Below are positions 29,910 through 39,721 of a DNA stretch of 64,000 nucleotides, piece by piece. Source of the stretch: an uncultured Ulvibacter sp. Lineage in GTDB: Bacteria > Bacteroidota > Bacteroidia > Flavobacteriales > Flavobacteriaceae. The stretch spans positions 53,602 to 117,601 of the forward strand of contig CALIAF010000013.1 in assembly GCA_938041335.1 (NCBI GenBank), given 5' to 3'. The notes under the pieces are model-generated. The model ran no database searches, was not told where the DNA came from, and was given only the letters and a program-made list of their open reading frames with translations. Position numbers and translations under genes: made by a program. The number at the start of each line of letters is the position of its first letter. The first letter of the stretch is position 1.

Positions 29910-30587
29910 ATGGAAGAATTAATAAATCAATTTTCTGGCACTTTTGAAACCACATTAAGCATCTCAAGCTACATTTTGAACATCGTTATTTGTGCGATAA
30001 TGCTCTTAATTCTGTCATTTTTTTACAGCAGATTTGGTAATTCTATTTCTAACCGTGGGCAGCTAGCAAAGGTACTTGTGATCGTTGGGATCACAACATT
30101 TATCATTATTACGATTGTAAAATCTTCACTAGCGCTTTCTTTAGGTCTGGTTGGAGCGCTTTCTATTGTGCGTTTTAGAACCGCGATTAAAGAGCCCGAA
30201 GAGCTGGGTTACTTTTTTATGGCCATTGCCATAGGTCTTGGGATGGCAGCGAATCAGGTCGTGCCTACTGCAATAGGTTTTGCCGTGCTATTATTAATTG
30301 TTGCTGTATTTAAAAGAAACGCATTTAAAAGTGCGATTACTCAAAACTTGCTAGTGAGCTTAGATTGTAGCTTAGAAGAAAAAACAAGTATTACAAAAAA
30401 TATAGCAACCATAATTCAAGAAAATTCTTCACAACTAGAGGTAAAACGCATTAACTATGCAAGTGGCCATATTGATGTAAACTTCTTGGTAAAAGTATCT
30501 TCTTTAAATGATCTTAACGCCATACAAGATGGAATCTTGACCCTAAGTAGAGAAGCTCAAGTTACATTTATAGATAATACACTATAG
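29910..30587 (+). CDS. DUF4956 membrane protein
   Basis: 225 residues with about four membrane helices in the first 140 residues (YILNIVICAIMLLILSFFY, LVIVGITTFIIITIV, LSLGLVGALSIVRF, IGLGMAANQVV). A soluble C-terminal domain of about 80 residues follows. GALSIVRFRTAIKEPEELGYFF is the DUF4956 hallmark. It is first in a three-gene operon with a CotH-type protein (15-nt gap) and a VTC-domain protein, an association that recurs in bacteria. Molecular function unknown. Confidence 0.85.
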   Translation: MEELINQFSGTFETTLSISSYILNIVICAIMLLILSFFYSRFGNSISNRGQLAKVLVIVGITTFIIITIVKSSLALSLGLVGALSIVRFRTAIKEPEELGYFFMAIAIGLGMAANQVVPTAIGFAVLLLIVAVFKRNAFKSAITQNLLVSLDCSLEEKTSITKNIATIIQENSSQLEVKRINYASGHIDVNFLVKVSSLNDLNAIQDGILTLSREAQVTFIDNTL

Positions 30588-30602
30588 TCAAAACTAGAGA
30601 CT

Positions 30603-33600
30603 ATGAAAATTGAAAAAACGTCACGAAAAAGTAATGTTGGGTTTATCGCGCTATCATTTGCTGTAATCTTAGCACTTGTATGTATAGTCGGTTTTTTTGC
30701 AATTCCAAAAGACAAAGAGGAGACAGCGTCATCTAAAAATCCAGAAGATCGCAATTATATCGCTACCACGGGTTTAGATATACAAAAGCTTATAGATGAT
30801 AAAATGTATCTTTATAACGATAATGACGTAAGCATTTTTGCAATAACAGAACAAGGTGAGTCTAAACTTGCGTTTGTGTATAAAGAAAACCCAACGGGTA
30901 GAGAGAAAACAGATACTTTTTTTATTCATATATTTTTTAAGAATAAAACACTCATACCTACTAATTTTTACAACTTTACATACGGCGCATTTGAAGAACC
31001 GGAGCTAATTGCAGGTGATACTGATGATTTTTATGTGTTTAAAAAAACGTTGGTTGCCGATATTTTTGAAGACAATTTCATTCCTTTTGCTGAAATAGAA
31101 TTTATAAATACAGGACGTTTTACTTCAGATTTAGGAAGAAGCTTAAGTGTTCTGGACGTTAAAATCCCACCAAGTAAAGTTGTAAGCTACCTCAAAAGAG
31201 TGAAGTTGGGCGATCAGCATACCGATGGAAATTATCAAGTAAATAGAATTGATCTTTTTACTTCGCAAGAGTCTTTTACTAAGATTAAGAAGAAAAGAAA
31301 CGAAGCTATTAAAGACGGAATACTTTTTTCTAGTGATGAAGACTTTGTTAAGGGAGAGATTAGTGTAAATGGAGCGCAAAAGATAAAATCTGAGTTTCGA
31401 CTAAAAGGAGATTGGACAGATCACCTAAATGGAGATAATAAATGGTCTTATCGTATTGTTGCTAAAGATGCTAAAACCATTTTAGGAATGCGTAAGTTCT
31501 CCATACAACACCCTAAGACAAGGAATTTTCATTGGGAATGGTTGTTTAATAAGGTGATAAAGGATGAAGGTATTATTGGACTTCGGTATGATTTTGTAGA
31601 TTTTAATATACACGTTAAAGGAGAAGGGACCATAATTAATGAAGTGATGGCGCTTGAGGAGTCTTTCGATAAAATACTTATAGAAAACAATAAAAAACGA
31701 GAAGGAATTATTCTTGGCTTTGATGAAAACTTATTTTGGAACGACCTTAAACAACAACTCTATTACTTGGATAGTGATATAACCAATCTAAAGGGCGTAG
31801 ATAATGTAATCGAAAATGCAAATATTAAGGTTTATAATGAAAACAAAGTACTATCAGATCCCAAACTTTCAAAACAATTTAACGTAGCTAAAGATATGCT
31901 CATTGGGCTTCGAGATGGAAGGTATAAGCTTTCTGAAGTATTTGATCTTGATAAACTTACTGATTATGTTGCTTTGTGTAACCTTTTTGGGGGTGACCAC
32001 TCTTTGACTTGGCATAATTTGAGAATATATTACAACCCTATTACAGCTAAGCTAGAGCCTGTGAGCTTCGATTCTAATTCAGGTAAAAACAAGACAGCAT
32101 TAAAAGACTATCCTTTTTCTGAAGGCGATGATGTGTATAAGAAATTATTGATCGAAAAACTCATAAAGTTTAGTGATCAAAGTTTTATTGATGGTATCAT
32201 ATTAAAACATGGAGCAACACTCAATACTATTTCTGGATTAGTGAAAGATGAATATGATTATTTTACTTTTGATCCATCCGTTCTTGAGTATAACAGTAAC
32301 TTCATTAAGAAAAATATATATACCTCAGAGATTATTACAGCTGGGCTCATAGAACATTCATCAGGTTTTCTGAAAATTGAAGTCAAGAATATCACGCAGT
32401 TTCCTATAGAAATTAATAGTCTCAACTTTAAAGACGGTAAGCGATTAGATGCGCTCAATAAATCTTTATCAATTCCTGCATATGCTAGAAGGACGGTTAC
32501 ACTGCCATTAAAAGATGCATTTAACAATGCCTTTGTCTCTAAGAAAAATAAAAAAGGAGGTTTTCAATATCCCAATGACGTGGCAGATCTAAGGATTGAG
32601 GCTCAAATTGTTGCTTCAGATTTCCCTAAAAAATATGCCATTAATGCCTTTGGGAGTAGTCAAGACATGGATGCGAGTATTGCTAAGTATCGCATGTTAG
32701 AAAAGGCGAATTACAATAACCTACCTTTTGCTAGCATGGATACCTTAAATAAAACAATCTTACTTAAAAGTGGATCTTTCACAGCTTCGGAAACAATAAA
32801 GTTTCCGGCGGGGTATACCATCCATATAGAACCCGGCTTTTCATTGGATTTAAAATCTAATGCTTCGTTCATTTCAAAATCTCGCATTATTGCAAAGGGC
32901 ACTAAGGACAATCCTATCCGTTTTACGTCAAAGGACAGCACAGGTGGCGGTCTCTTTATCACAGATGTTAGTCAAGAATCAATTTTAAATTATTGTGTTT
33001 TTTCAAACTTGTCTAATCCTAATAATGAACTTTGGGAAGTCTCTGGCGCTGTAAATTTTCATGAAAGTGATGTGCTAATTACAAATAGTCAGTTTAGAGA
33101 CAATCGTTGTGAAGATGGTTTAAATATTATTAGATCAGATTTTAGCATGCAGGACTCTCAATTTTACAACACGTTTTCAGATTCTTTTGATGGTGACTTT
33201 GTAACAGGTACTATTAAGAACTGTCAGTTTTATAATTCTGGTAATGATAGTATTGATGTTTCAGGTTCAATTTTAGTGCTAGAAAATGTGCTAATTGATA
33301 ATCCTTCAGATAAAGGGGTGAGTGCAGGTGAGGCAAGCACTTTGACGGGCTCTAATATTACAGTTGAAAATGGTGAGATTGGTATTGTTAGTAAGGACCT
33401 TTCAGAAATAAATTTTAAAAACGTTACGTTAAACAATACAAGGCTTGGGTTTTCGGCATTTCAGAAAAAATCTGAATATGGTACGGCCTCTATTGTAATT
33501 GAAGATATATCTCAATTAAATAATGAAACGGATTATTTAATAGAATTACGTTCAAGCCTCGTTATTGATGGGGTTAAAATGCCCACAGTCTCTAATAAAG

Positions 33601-33647
33601 TTATTGATCAAATGTATGGAAATGAGTACGGTAAAAGCACCAAATAG
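30603..33647 (+). CDS. CotH kinase-like protein with C-terminal beta-helix
   Basis: 1014 residues. One N-terminal membrane helix (about 12-33) anchors it with most of the chain outside. The CotH region (about 215-525) contains FRLKGDWTDHL, WSYRIVAKD, a KFSIQHP block, and CNLFGGDHSLTWHNLRIYYNP with FDSNSG as likely ATP/metal-binding elements of the atypical kinase fold. The C-terminal 300 residues (GTKDNPIRFTSKDS, NSQFRDNRCEDG, ENVLIDNPSDKG) form a right-handed parallel beta-helix. Middle of the DUF4956-CotH-VTC operon; the next gene overlaps its last 26 nt. Substrate unknown; spore-coat CotH phosphorylates protein. Confidence 0.87.
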   Translation: MKIEKTSRKSNVGFIALSFAVILALVCIVGFFAIPKDKEETASSKNPEDRNYIATTGLDIQKLIDDKMYLYNDNDVSIFAITEQGESKLAFVYKENPTGREKTDTFFIHIFFKNKTLIPTNFYNFTYGAFEEPELIAGDTDDFYVFKKTLVADIFEDNFIPFAEIEFINTGRFTSDLGRSLSVLDVKIPPSKVVSYLKRVKLGDQHTDGNYQVNRIDLFTSQESFTKIKKKRNEAIKDGILFSSDEDFVKGEISVNGAQKIKSEFRLKGDWTDHLNGDNKWSYRIVAKDAKTILGMRKFSIQHPKTRNFHWEWLFNKVIKDEGIIGLRYDFVDFNIHVKGEGTIINEVMALEESFDKILIENNKKREGIILGFDENLFWNDLKQQLYYLDSDITNLKGVDNVIENANIKVYNENKVLSDPKLSKQFNVAKDMLIGLRDGRYKLSEVFDLDKLTDYVALCNLFGGDHSLTWHNLRIYYNPITAKLEPVSFDSNSGKNKTALKDYPFSEGDDVYKKLLIEKLIKFSDQSFIDGIILKHGATLNTISGLVKDEYDYFTFDPSVLEYNSNFIKKNIYTSEIITAGLIEHSSGFLKIEVKNITQFPIEINSLNFKDGKRLDALNKSLSIPAYARRTVTLPLKDAFNNAFVSKKNKKGGFQYPNDVADLRIEAQIVASDFPKKYAINAFGSSQDMDASIAKYRMLEKANYNNLPFASMDTLNKTILLKSGSFTASETIKFPAGYTIHIEPGFSLDLKSNASFISKSRIIAKGTKDNPIRFTSKDSTGGGLFITDVSQESILNYCVFSNLSNPNNELWEVSGAVNFHESDVLITNSQFRDNRCEDGLNIIRSDFSMQDSQFYNTFSDSFDGDFVTGTIKNCQFYNSGNDSIDVSGSILVLENVLIDNPSDKGVSAGEASTLTGSNITVENGEIGIVSKDLSEINFKNVTLNNTRLGFSAFQKKSEYGTASIVIEDISQLNNETDYLIELRSSLVIDGVKMPTVSNKVIDQMYGNEYGKSTK

Positions 33648-34350
33648 CATAACAGAAGCCTCGCTATATCACAGTCTTAGATTTGAGCGAAAATTCATTT
33701 TTGAGGAAATGCTACTAGAAGATATGATTAACAACGTGGTGTTGTGTAATCCCTATTGTTTTAAAGAAATTTTTCATCGTAGATCTGTGAATAACATTTA
33801 CTTTGATGATCAGAACATGAGCTTTTATAGACAGAATGTTGCTGGCGATGCCAATCGCGAAAAGTACCGACTTCGTTGGTATGGTGACGATTTTACACAA
33901 GTAACAAAACCCACTTTTGAAATTAAAAAGAAATATGGGGAAACAGGAGATAAATATTCTTACAAATTAAAGAAAACTGCATTTAACTTATTGGACACGC
34001 ATGCAACAGGTGCACAAACAATTATAGAAGATACACTTTTAGCAGAAGAGAATACAGGCTTGTATACTAATTTAAAACAATTACAACCTGCCTTATATAA
34101 TACTTATGAAAGAAGGTATTTTTTATCTCATTGCGAACGCTTTAGAATCACGTTAGACTATAACATGGCCTTTTATAATATTAAGGCAAGGGATTTTATC
34201 TCATCTAAAATTTCCGCAGATGATATTGTATTAGAGTTAAAATACGAAAGAGCACATGACGATGAAAGCCGAAATCTAACGCAACATGTTCCCGTTAGAC
34301 TTTCTAAAAATTCTAAGTATGTAAGAGGGGTAGATCTATTTTATAGATAA
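33622..34350 (+). CDS. VTC-domain (polyphosphate polymerase-like) protein
   Basis: 242 residues from the ATG at 33622. The frame stays open upstream to 33565 inside the CotH gene, but that start would add 19 atypical residues; ATG 33616 is also possible. YHSLRFERKF, VNNIYFDDQNMSFY, YRLRWYG, FEIKKKYG and ITLDYNMAFY are conserved tunnel residues (Arg, Lys, Glu) of the VTC/triphosphate tunnel fold, which makes polyphosphate in yeast Vtc4. Whether it polymerises or only binds polyphosphate is unknown. It follows CotH and ends with no gap against convergent glmS. Confidence 0.87.
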   Translation: MSTVKAPNSITEASLYHSLRFERKFIFEEMLLEDMINNVVLCNPYCFKEIFHRRSVNNIYFDDQNMSFYRQNVAGDANREKYRLRWYGDDFTQVTKPTFEIKKKYGETGDKYSYKLKKTAFNLLDTHATGAQTIIEDTLLAEENTGLYTNLKQLQPALYNTYERRYFLSHCERFRITLDYNMAFYNIKARDFISSKISADDIVLELKYERAHDDESRNLTQHVPVRLSKNSKYVRGVDLFYR

Positions 34351-36198
34351 TTACTCTACGGTTACAGACTTTGCTAAGTTACGCGGCTGATCTACATTTT
34401 TTTCTAGCATTACTGCAATGTGGTATGAAAGTAACTGCAGTGGAATGGTAGTTACCAGTGGCGTTAATGTCTCAGGAGTTTTTGGTACTTCCATTACATA
34501 ATCTGCAAGGGCTCTTACTTCTGTATCTCCTTCTGTTACTACCGCAATTATTTTACCGCTACGTGCTTTAATTTCTTCAATATTGCTTACTACTTTACCA
34601 TAGTGATTACTATTTACGGCAATCACAACTACTGGCATTTGCTCATCGATAAGCGCGATAGGGCCATGTTTCATTTCTGCTGCTGGATACCCTTCTGCGT
34701 GGATGTATGAGATTTCTTTAAGCTTTAGAGCACCTTCTAAGGCCACAGGAAAATTAACTCCTCTACCTAGATATAAAAAGTTTGTAGCGTTCTTAAACAC
34801 AGCTGCAATCTCTTCTATCTTGTCATTGCTTTTTAGTGCATCTGCCACGTGTTTAGGAATCATCTCTAACTCACGAAGGTGTAACATATAATCAGACTGT
34901 GAGATCGTACCTTTTACTTTTCCAATCTTTAATGCCATCATGGTTAATACCGTGATTTGCGTAGTAAAAGCTTTTGTAGATGCCACACCAATTTCTGGTC
35001 CGGCATGTGTGTATGTTCCGCTATGCGTCTCTCTTGAGATAGTTGACCCAACTACATTACAAATACCATATACAAATGCGCCTTTTTCTTTGGCAAGTTT
35101 TATGGCTGCAAGGGTGTCTGCTGTTTCTCCACTTTGAGATATAGCAATCACCACATCCTTTTCTGTAATAATCGGGTTGCGATATCTAAATTCACTAGCG
35201 TACTCTACCTCTACAGGAATACGAGTCCACTCTTCAAAAATATACTCTGCAACTAGGCCTGCATGCCATGAGGTACCGCAGGCTATAATTATAATGCGAT
35301 TGGCATTGGTAAATCGCGGAATGTAATCTTCTAATCCTCCAAGTTTAATAATACCTTGATCTGCTAATAATCTACCTCTATAGGTGTCTTTAATCACAGA
35401 AGGTTGCTCATATATTTCTTTAAGCATGAAGTGGTCATAGCCTCCTTTTTCTATTTGCTCAAGGCTAAGTTTAAGTTTTTGAATATTAGGATTAACTAAT
35501 TTATCATCTTTTATCTTACGTACTTTTACTTCACGACCTAATCTTAGGATCGCCATTTCCTCATCTTCAAGATAAATCGCATTATTAGTAAACTCTATAA
35601 AAGGCGAAGCGTCGCTGGCTACAAAAAATTCATCATCCCCTATACCAATGGCTAAAGGACTTCCTAGCTTTGCTACTACTATTTCGTCTGGTTTTTTTCG
35701 GTCGAAAAGTGCAATTGCATAAGCTCCTACCACTTGATTGAGAGCGATTTGTACTGCCTTACCAAGCTTTACATTCTCTTGTTTTTTTATTTCTTCAATA
35801 AGGTTAACTAGTACCTCTGTATCTGTATCACTTTTAAAGGTATACCCTCGATTAATGAGCTCTGTTTTAAGAGATGCATAGTTTTCTATGATTCCATTAT
35901 GGATAAGCACTAAGTCACCACTATTAGAATAATGAGGGTGAGAGTTAACGTCATTAGGTACGCCATGAGTAGCCCATCTAGTGTGGCCAATACCTAAAGT
36001 TCCTTTATTGTCTATTTCTTGGGCAACGCGTGCTTCAAGATCAACAACTTTCCCTTTGGTTTTTGCTAATTGGATATCTGTTCCATCATAAAGCGCAATT
36101 CCTGCACTATCATAGCCTCTATATTCAAGACGTTTTAGTCCATTAATGATTATAGGGTAGGCTTGTTTCTTACCTATGTATCCAACGATTCCGCACAT
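34351..36198 (-). CDS. glmS: Glutamine--fructose-6-phosphate aminotransferase (isomerising)
   Basis: A 615-residue enzyme making glucosamine-6-phosphate for peptidoglycan and lipopolysaccharide. The N-terminal glutaminase domain starts with catalytic Cys2 (MCGIVGYIG) and includes GIGHTRWATHG. Two SIS domains follow (ACGTSWHAG, ISQSGETADT, GRGVNFPVALEGALKLKEISY). The C-terminus ends NLAKSVTVE as in the family. It is last in a tight operon behind a DUF4270 lipoprotein (9-nt gap). No glmS ribozyme-like leader is possible there given the spacing. Confidence 0.96.
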   Translation of the reverse strand: MCGIVGYIGKKQAYPIIINGLKRLEYRGYDSAGIALYDGTDIQLAKTKGKVVDLEARVAQEIDNKGTLGIGHTRWATHGVPNDVNSHPHYSNSGDLVLIHNGIIENYASLKTELINRGYTFKSDTDTEVLVNLIEEIKKQENVKLGKAVQIALNQVVGAYAIALFDRKKPDEIVVAKLGSPLAIGIGDDEFFVASDASPFIEFTNNAIYLEDEEMAILRLGREVKVRKIKDDKLVNPNIQKLKLSLEQIEKGGYDHFMLKEIYEQPSVIKDTYRGRLLADQGIIKLGGLEDYIPRFTNANRIIIIACGTSWHAGLVAEYIFEEWTRIPVEVEYASEFRYRNPIITEKDVVIAISQSGETADTLAAIKLAKEKGAFVYGICNVVGSTISRETHSGTYTHAGPEIGVASTKAFTTQITVLTMMALKIGKVKGTISQSDYMLHLRELEMIPKHVADALKSNDKIEEIAAVFKNATNFLYLGRGVNFPVALEGALKLKEISYIHAEGYPAAEMKHGPIALIDEQMPVVVIAVNSNHYGKVVSNIEEIKARSGKIIAVVTEGDTEVRALADYVMEVPKTPETLTPLVTTIPLQLLSYHIAVMLEKNVDQPRNLAKSVTVE

Positions 36199-36207
36199 AA
36201 AATTCTG

Positions 36208-37800
36208 TTATTGATTTGGGTCTGTGTAATATATCTCTAAAGTAAGACGCTTTTCTTCATTTGGGGTTGCGTTACCATAAAGTATGGTTCCTTCTGGCGA
36301 TTGTAAACTAACTTCTGGCACAAAGTCAATTCCAGGAGATTGTGTGTTTCTTAATTTTAAGAAACTTGGGTTTACCACGCTTTGTGCAACAACGAGCCCA
36401 AGCTTTACACTAGTGGAGTCATTGTTTACTAAGTCATTTACATAATTTGTGATTCGTATCTTATAAGAGTCGCCGTTATCATCATCTCCTCTATCAAGCC
36501 TTCCTAAATGTGAAGTAACTGCATCTATTGCCTCTGGATTGTTAATGGAAGGGTCTAAATTAAAATCTCTAAGTCTCGTGTTGTTATCCAGGTCATAGAT
36601 TAAAATTCGTTCAGGTTCTGTACTGCCTCCTACCATGAGATCTTGGTTTACATGAAAAACCAGATTAGCTTCGTTTATAATCCACCCTTTCTGTCTTATT
36701 TCATCTATTTCATCAGGTGTGCCGTTTGGCTGATTTACAATACCAAAATCATTATAACCAATAGAATCTTCATCTCCAAAAAGCTCAATGACAGACATAA
36801 TACCTTCACCACCGCGTAAGTATAGATTTTCTTCACCATTTACGCGATCTACGTTTGCTAGGTCGTCTGCAATTGAAGTATTTAGGCTGTTTTCAAACGT
36901 GTTGACGGCAATACCACTAAAGTTAATTGTAAAAGTTTCGCTCGCTCTTCCGCTATCCTCATCTTCATCATCAAAAGAATAATTGATATCAATATAGGCG
37001 TCAGCGAGATTTACACTTAATAATGTTCCGTTTACAGATGCTGGAGTGGCTTTAATGTTTATGCCCCTAAAGTATTCCGTAAAATTTGTATTGCTCAATA
37101 GCTCTGGATTACCAGCTCTATTTATAATAAGTTCTTGAAAGAAATGATTTGAAAGAGCAGCCCTAAAGCCAGGTTCTAATCGTGTAATCTCTAAGTCATC
37201 ACCTTCACCTTCATGGAGTTCGATTTCTGTGGCTTCTGGTTTAAAATCTGTAACTTCTACTAATGATGCGCCTAAAAAATCTTCAAATAAAGAACCTTGA
37301 TCTGTGTAATACGTCTGTATTTCTTCAAAATTGGTAGAGGGATCTAATTCTCTAAGTAAATAGTTGCTCTCAAAAAGCTCTAAATGAAAAGGTGCTAAGC
37401 CATAAATAGAATCTAATGTATAGGTGGTAACCTCATCAGTTACATCTGTTGCTGTACTTAAATATGGAATATAAATATGTACGCTATCTACAACGGCATT
37501 CTCTCCAAAATCTGGGTCTGTACTGCTCAATGCAACTTGAGAAAGAATACTAACCTGAGCATCTCCAAAGACCTCATCATTATATACACCAAGCTGGTAC
37601 TTACCAAGTCCATTAGATCTAAAAGGGGCTAGTTTTCTGCTGTATGCAACTACAGTGGCCTCTCTGTTTACTTCAATATTAAGGCCTTGGTCTCTTACGA
37701 TTTCTGTACCTATAGTCTCAAAATCTTCGTTACAAGATGCAAGTCCAAGAATGATTGCAAAAATTGCCATCGTATATGGCAAAAAAAGTTTCTTTTTCAT
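36208..37800 (-). CDS. DUF4270 lipoprotein
   Basis: A 530-residue lipoprotein. Signal MKKKLFLPYTMAIFAIILGLASC with lipobox LASC (Cys23), then NEDFETIGTEIV and a beta-rich chain, the standard start of DUF4270 proteins in Flavobacteriia. Features such as SVHIYIPYLST, EANLVFHVNQDL and RILIYDLDN fit a surface-exposed fold. It sits between a starch-synthase-like gene (4-nt gap) and glmS (9-nt gap), an order I recall as common in related genomes. Role unknown; a link to the cell envelope is plausible. Confidence 0.87.
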   Translation of the reverse strand: MKKKLFLPYTMAIFAIILGLASCNEDFETIGTEIVRDQGLNIEVNREATVVAYSRKLAPFRSNGLGKYQLGVYNDEVFGDAQVSILSQVALSSTDPDFGENAVVDSVHIYIPYLSTATDVTDEVTTYTLDSIYGLAPFHLELFESNYLLRELDPSTNFEEIQTYYTDQGSLFEDFLGASLVEVTDFKPEATEIELHEGEGDDLEITRLEPGFRAALSNHFFQELIINRAGNPELLSNTNFTEYFRGINIKATPASVNGTLLSVNLADAYIDINYSFDDEDEDSGRASETFTINFSGIAVNTFENSLNTSIADDLANVDRVNGEENLYLRGGEGIMSVIELFGDEDSIGYNDFGIVNQPNGTPDEIDEIRQKGWIINEANLVFHVNQDLMVGGSTEPERILIYDLDNNTRLRDFNLDPSINNPEAIDAVTSHLGRLDRGDDDNGDSYKIRITNYVNDLVNNDSTSVKLGLVVAQSVVNPSFLKLRNTQSPGIDFVPEVSLQSPEGTILYGNATPNEEKRLTLEIYYTDPNQ

Positions 37801-37804
37801 ATGT

Positions 37805-38626
37805 TTATTCTTCAGTGCTTTCTAGCACTTTGTTTTCATAAAATTCAAGATAAGAACGCTCTAAATCTTCTGGTTTCTGAAATGGTAACACTGGAAAATT
37901 CTGAGATTTAATAAAACTATTTAACTCGTCAGATATTTCTTCGGATCCCATTATTACTGCATCAGAGTTTTTGACAGCAATCTTCATTAAGTTGGTGTAA
38001 TCTGGAGTTTTTAACTCTTCCAATTTTTCTTCTTCCATTCCGTCATAAAGCACTTTGTCCATTACTTTTTCATTTAAAGTACCTGTAAAACCTTGGTTAT
38101 ATACAGAAGTGATTATCTTACTATTTTCAAATAACGGCTCATTTCCGTAGTAATTGCGCAGGTATAATGGTAAAAAAGAGGCAAGCCATCCGTGTACATG
38201 AATAATATCTGGCGACCAGTTTAATTTTTTTACTGTTTCAATAACTCCTTTTGCAAAAAAGATAGCACGCTCATCGTTATCTGCAAAATAATTTCCATCC
38301 TCATCAGCATACATTGCCTTACGTTTAAAGTAATCTTCATTGTCAATAAAATAAACCTGCATGCGCTCTTTAGGAATAGAAGCAACCTTAATAATAAGTG
38401 GCATGTCTAGGTCATTAATAACCAGGTTCATACCTGAAAGACGTATTACCTCATGCAATTGATGGCGACGCTCATTAATGTTTCCGTAACGCGGCATAAA
38501 TATTCTAATTTGCCCTCCGTTGTTATTCACCATCTTAGGGGCTTCAAACGACATCGAAGAAATCTCGGTCTCAGGTAAGTATGGTATTACTTCTGATGAC
38601 ACATACAAGATTCTTTTATCTTTCAT
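37805..38626 (-). CDS. Half-length glycogen/starch synthase-like protein
   Basis: 273 residues matching only the N-terminal GT-B half of starch synthases (GT5): ILYVSSEVIPYLPET, PRYGNINERRHQLHEV, IIHVHGWLASFLPLYL. The C-terminal half with the ADP-glucose-binding E-x7-E motif is absent, and the K-x-G-G-L substrate loop near the N-terminus is replaced by EISSMSFEAPKM. Catalysis by itself is therefore doubtful. The frame is intact and the gene leads a tight operon with DUF4270 and glmS, so it is a family feature and not a broken gene. It may bind nucleotide sugar or act as a regulator. Confidence 0.82.
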   Translation of the reverse strand: MKDKRILYVSSEVIPYLPETEISSMSFEAPKMVNNNGGQIRIFMPRYGNINERRHQLHEVIRLSGMNLVINDLDMPLIIKVASIPKERMQVYFIDNEDYFKRKAMYADEDGNYFADNDERAIFFAKGVIETVKKLNWSPDIIHVHGWLASFLPLYLRNYYGNEPLFENSKIITSVYNQGFTGTLNEKVMDKVLYDGMEEEKLEELKTPDYTNLMKIAVKNSDAVIMGSEEISDELNSFIKSQNFPVLPFQKPEDLERSYLEFYENKVLESTEE

Positions 38627-38814
38627 CTCTATTAGTTTTACACCACCATTCTATTTTATTCGTGCATCCTCACTAGAGAAGGACGACAAATTGCATTGAA
38701 CATTTCAATAAAATAATGGTAATTAGGTTATTTATTTAAAAACACGCAAAATTACGAAATTTTATGCAGTTTAAGGGGAATAACTTAATTTAGCTTTTCT
38801 AAGAAAATCTGGTA

Positions 38815-39663
38815 ATGAAAATCTATAAAACGCAAGCCGAAATACAGAGATATATTAATGCTAAACGATCGTTATCCATAGGTTTTGTGCCTACCATGGG
38901 CGCATTGCACGATGGTCATCTTTCGCTGGTAAACAAAGCATTAATTGAAAATGAGCTTTGTGTGGTTAGTATTTTTGTAAATCCAACACAGTTTGATAAC
39001 CCAAATGACCTAAAAAAGTACCCTAGAACCTTGCAAAAAGATGCAAGTTTGTTGCAAACTGTGAGCGATAAGGTATTAATTTATGCGCCTAATGCAACAG
39101 ATCTTTACGGCTCAGAAATAAAGTCAAGACATTTTAAATTTGGACCTATTGCTAAAGAGATGGAAGGTGCTTTTAGACATGGCCATTTTGATGGAGTAGG
39201 AACTGTGGTTAGTTTATTGTTTGATGCGGTGAAGCCTTCATCGGCATACTTTGGAGAAAAAGATTTTCAGCAATTACAAATTATTAAAAAGCTGGTTCAA
39301 ATAGAAAAGTATAACATCCAGATCGTTGGGTGCGATATTGTTCGTGAACGTAATGGTCTTGCCAAAAGCTCGAGAAATACAAGGTTGAGCGAAAAACAAT
39401 TTGATGAAGCAGCGCTTATTTATAAAACCCTAAAAGAGGTAAAACAAAAATGGGGTTCTATAAGTATAAGCAGCATCAATGAGTATGTTAAAAAGGTGTT
39501 TAAACAACACAATGGATTAGAACTTGAGTATTTTGTCATCGCAAATGAAGCCACTTTAAAAACCGTAAAACGAAAGCGAAATACGAATACCTATAGAGCG
39601 TTTATTGTTGTGTTTTCTGGAGAAGTACGCCTTATTGACAATCTAAGTTTGGGACAAGGGTAA
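38815..39663 (+). CDS. panC: Pantoate--beta-alanine ligase
   Basis: A 282-residue cytoplasmic enzyme joining pantoate and beta-alanine with ATP, the last step to pantothenate. PTMGALHDGHLSLV carries the HIGH-like nucleotide-binding motif; FVNPTQFDNPNDLKKYPRT, FGEKDFQQLQII and RERNGLAKSSRN (KMSKS-like) are all present. It is divergent from the starch-synthase-like operon and leads panC-panD-flippase. Confidence 0.95.
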   Translation: MKIYKTQAEIQRYINAKRSLSIGFVPTMGALHDGHLSLVNKALIENELCVVSIFVNPTQFDNPNDLKKYPRTLQKDASLLQTVSDKVLIYAPNATDLYGSEIKSRHFKFGPIAKEMEGAFRHGHFDGVGTVVSLLFDAVKPSSAYFGEKDFQQLQIIKKLVQIEKYNIQIVGCDIVRERNGLAKSSRNTRLSEKQFDEAALIYKTLKEVKQKWGSISISSINEYVKKVFKQHNGLELEYFVIANEATLKTVKRKRNTNTYRAFIVVFSGEVRLIDNLSLGQG

Positions 39664-39709
39664 TTTTGATTAATGAATTAATTATGGTTTTAGTTTCTGA
39701 AATCTTACC

Positions 39710-39717
39710 TATCTTTG
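39710..39717 (+). promoter_or_regulatory. TATCTTTG -7 element of panD, possibly leaderless
   Basis: A perfect TAnnTTTG box ends 4 nt before the panD ATG (39722). panD could thus have its own promoter and a nearly leaderless mRNA, as suggested for glyS. No convincing TTG at -33 is seen. Confidence 0.4.
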
Positions 39718-39721
39718 CTAG

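Noticed and set aside
33565..33621. Earlier start for the VTC protein inside the CotH gene
   Set aside because: The extra 19 residues look like CotH codons read out of frame; ATG 33622 (or 33616) gives the family-like N-terminus.
34351..36207. A glmS ribozyme or leader riboswitch
   Set aside because: The gap to the preceding DUF4270 gene is 9 nt, leaving no room for such a leader.
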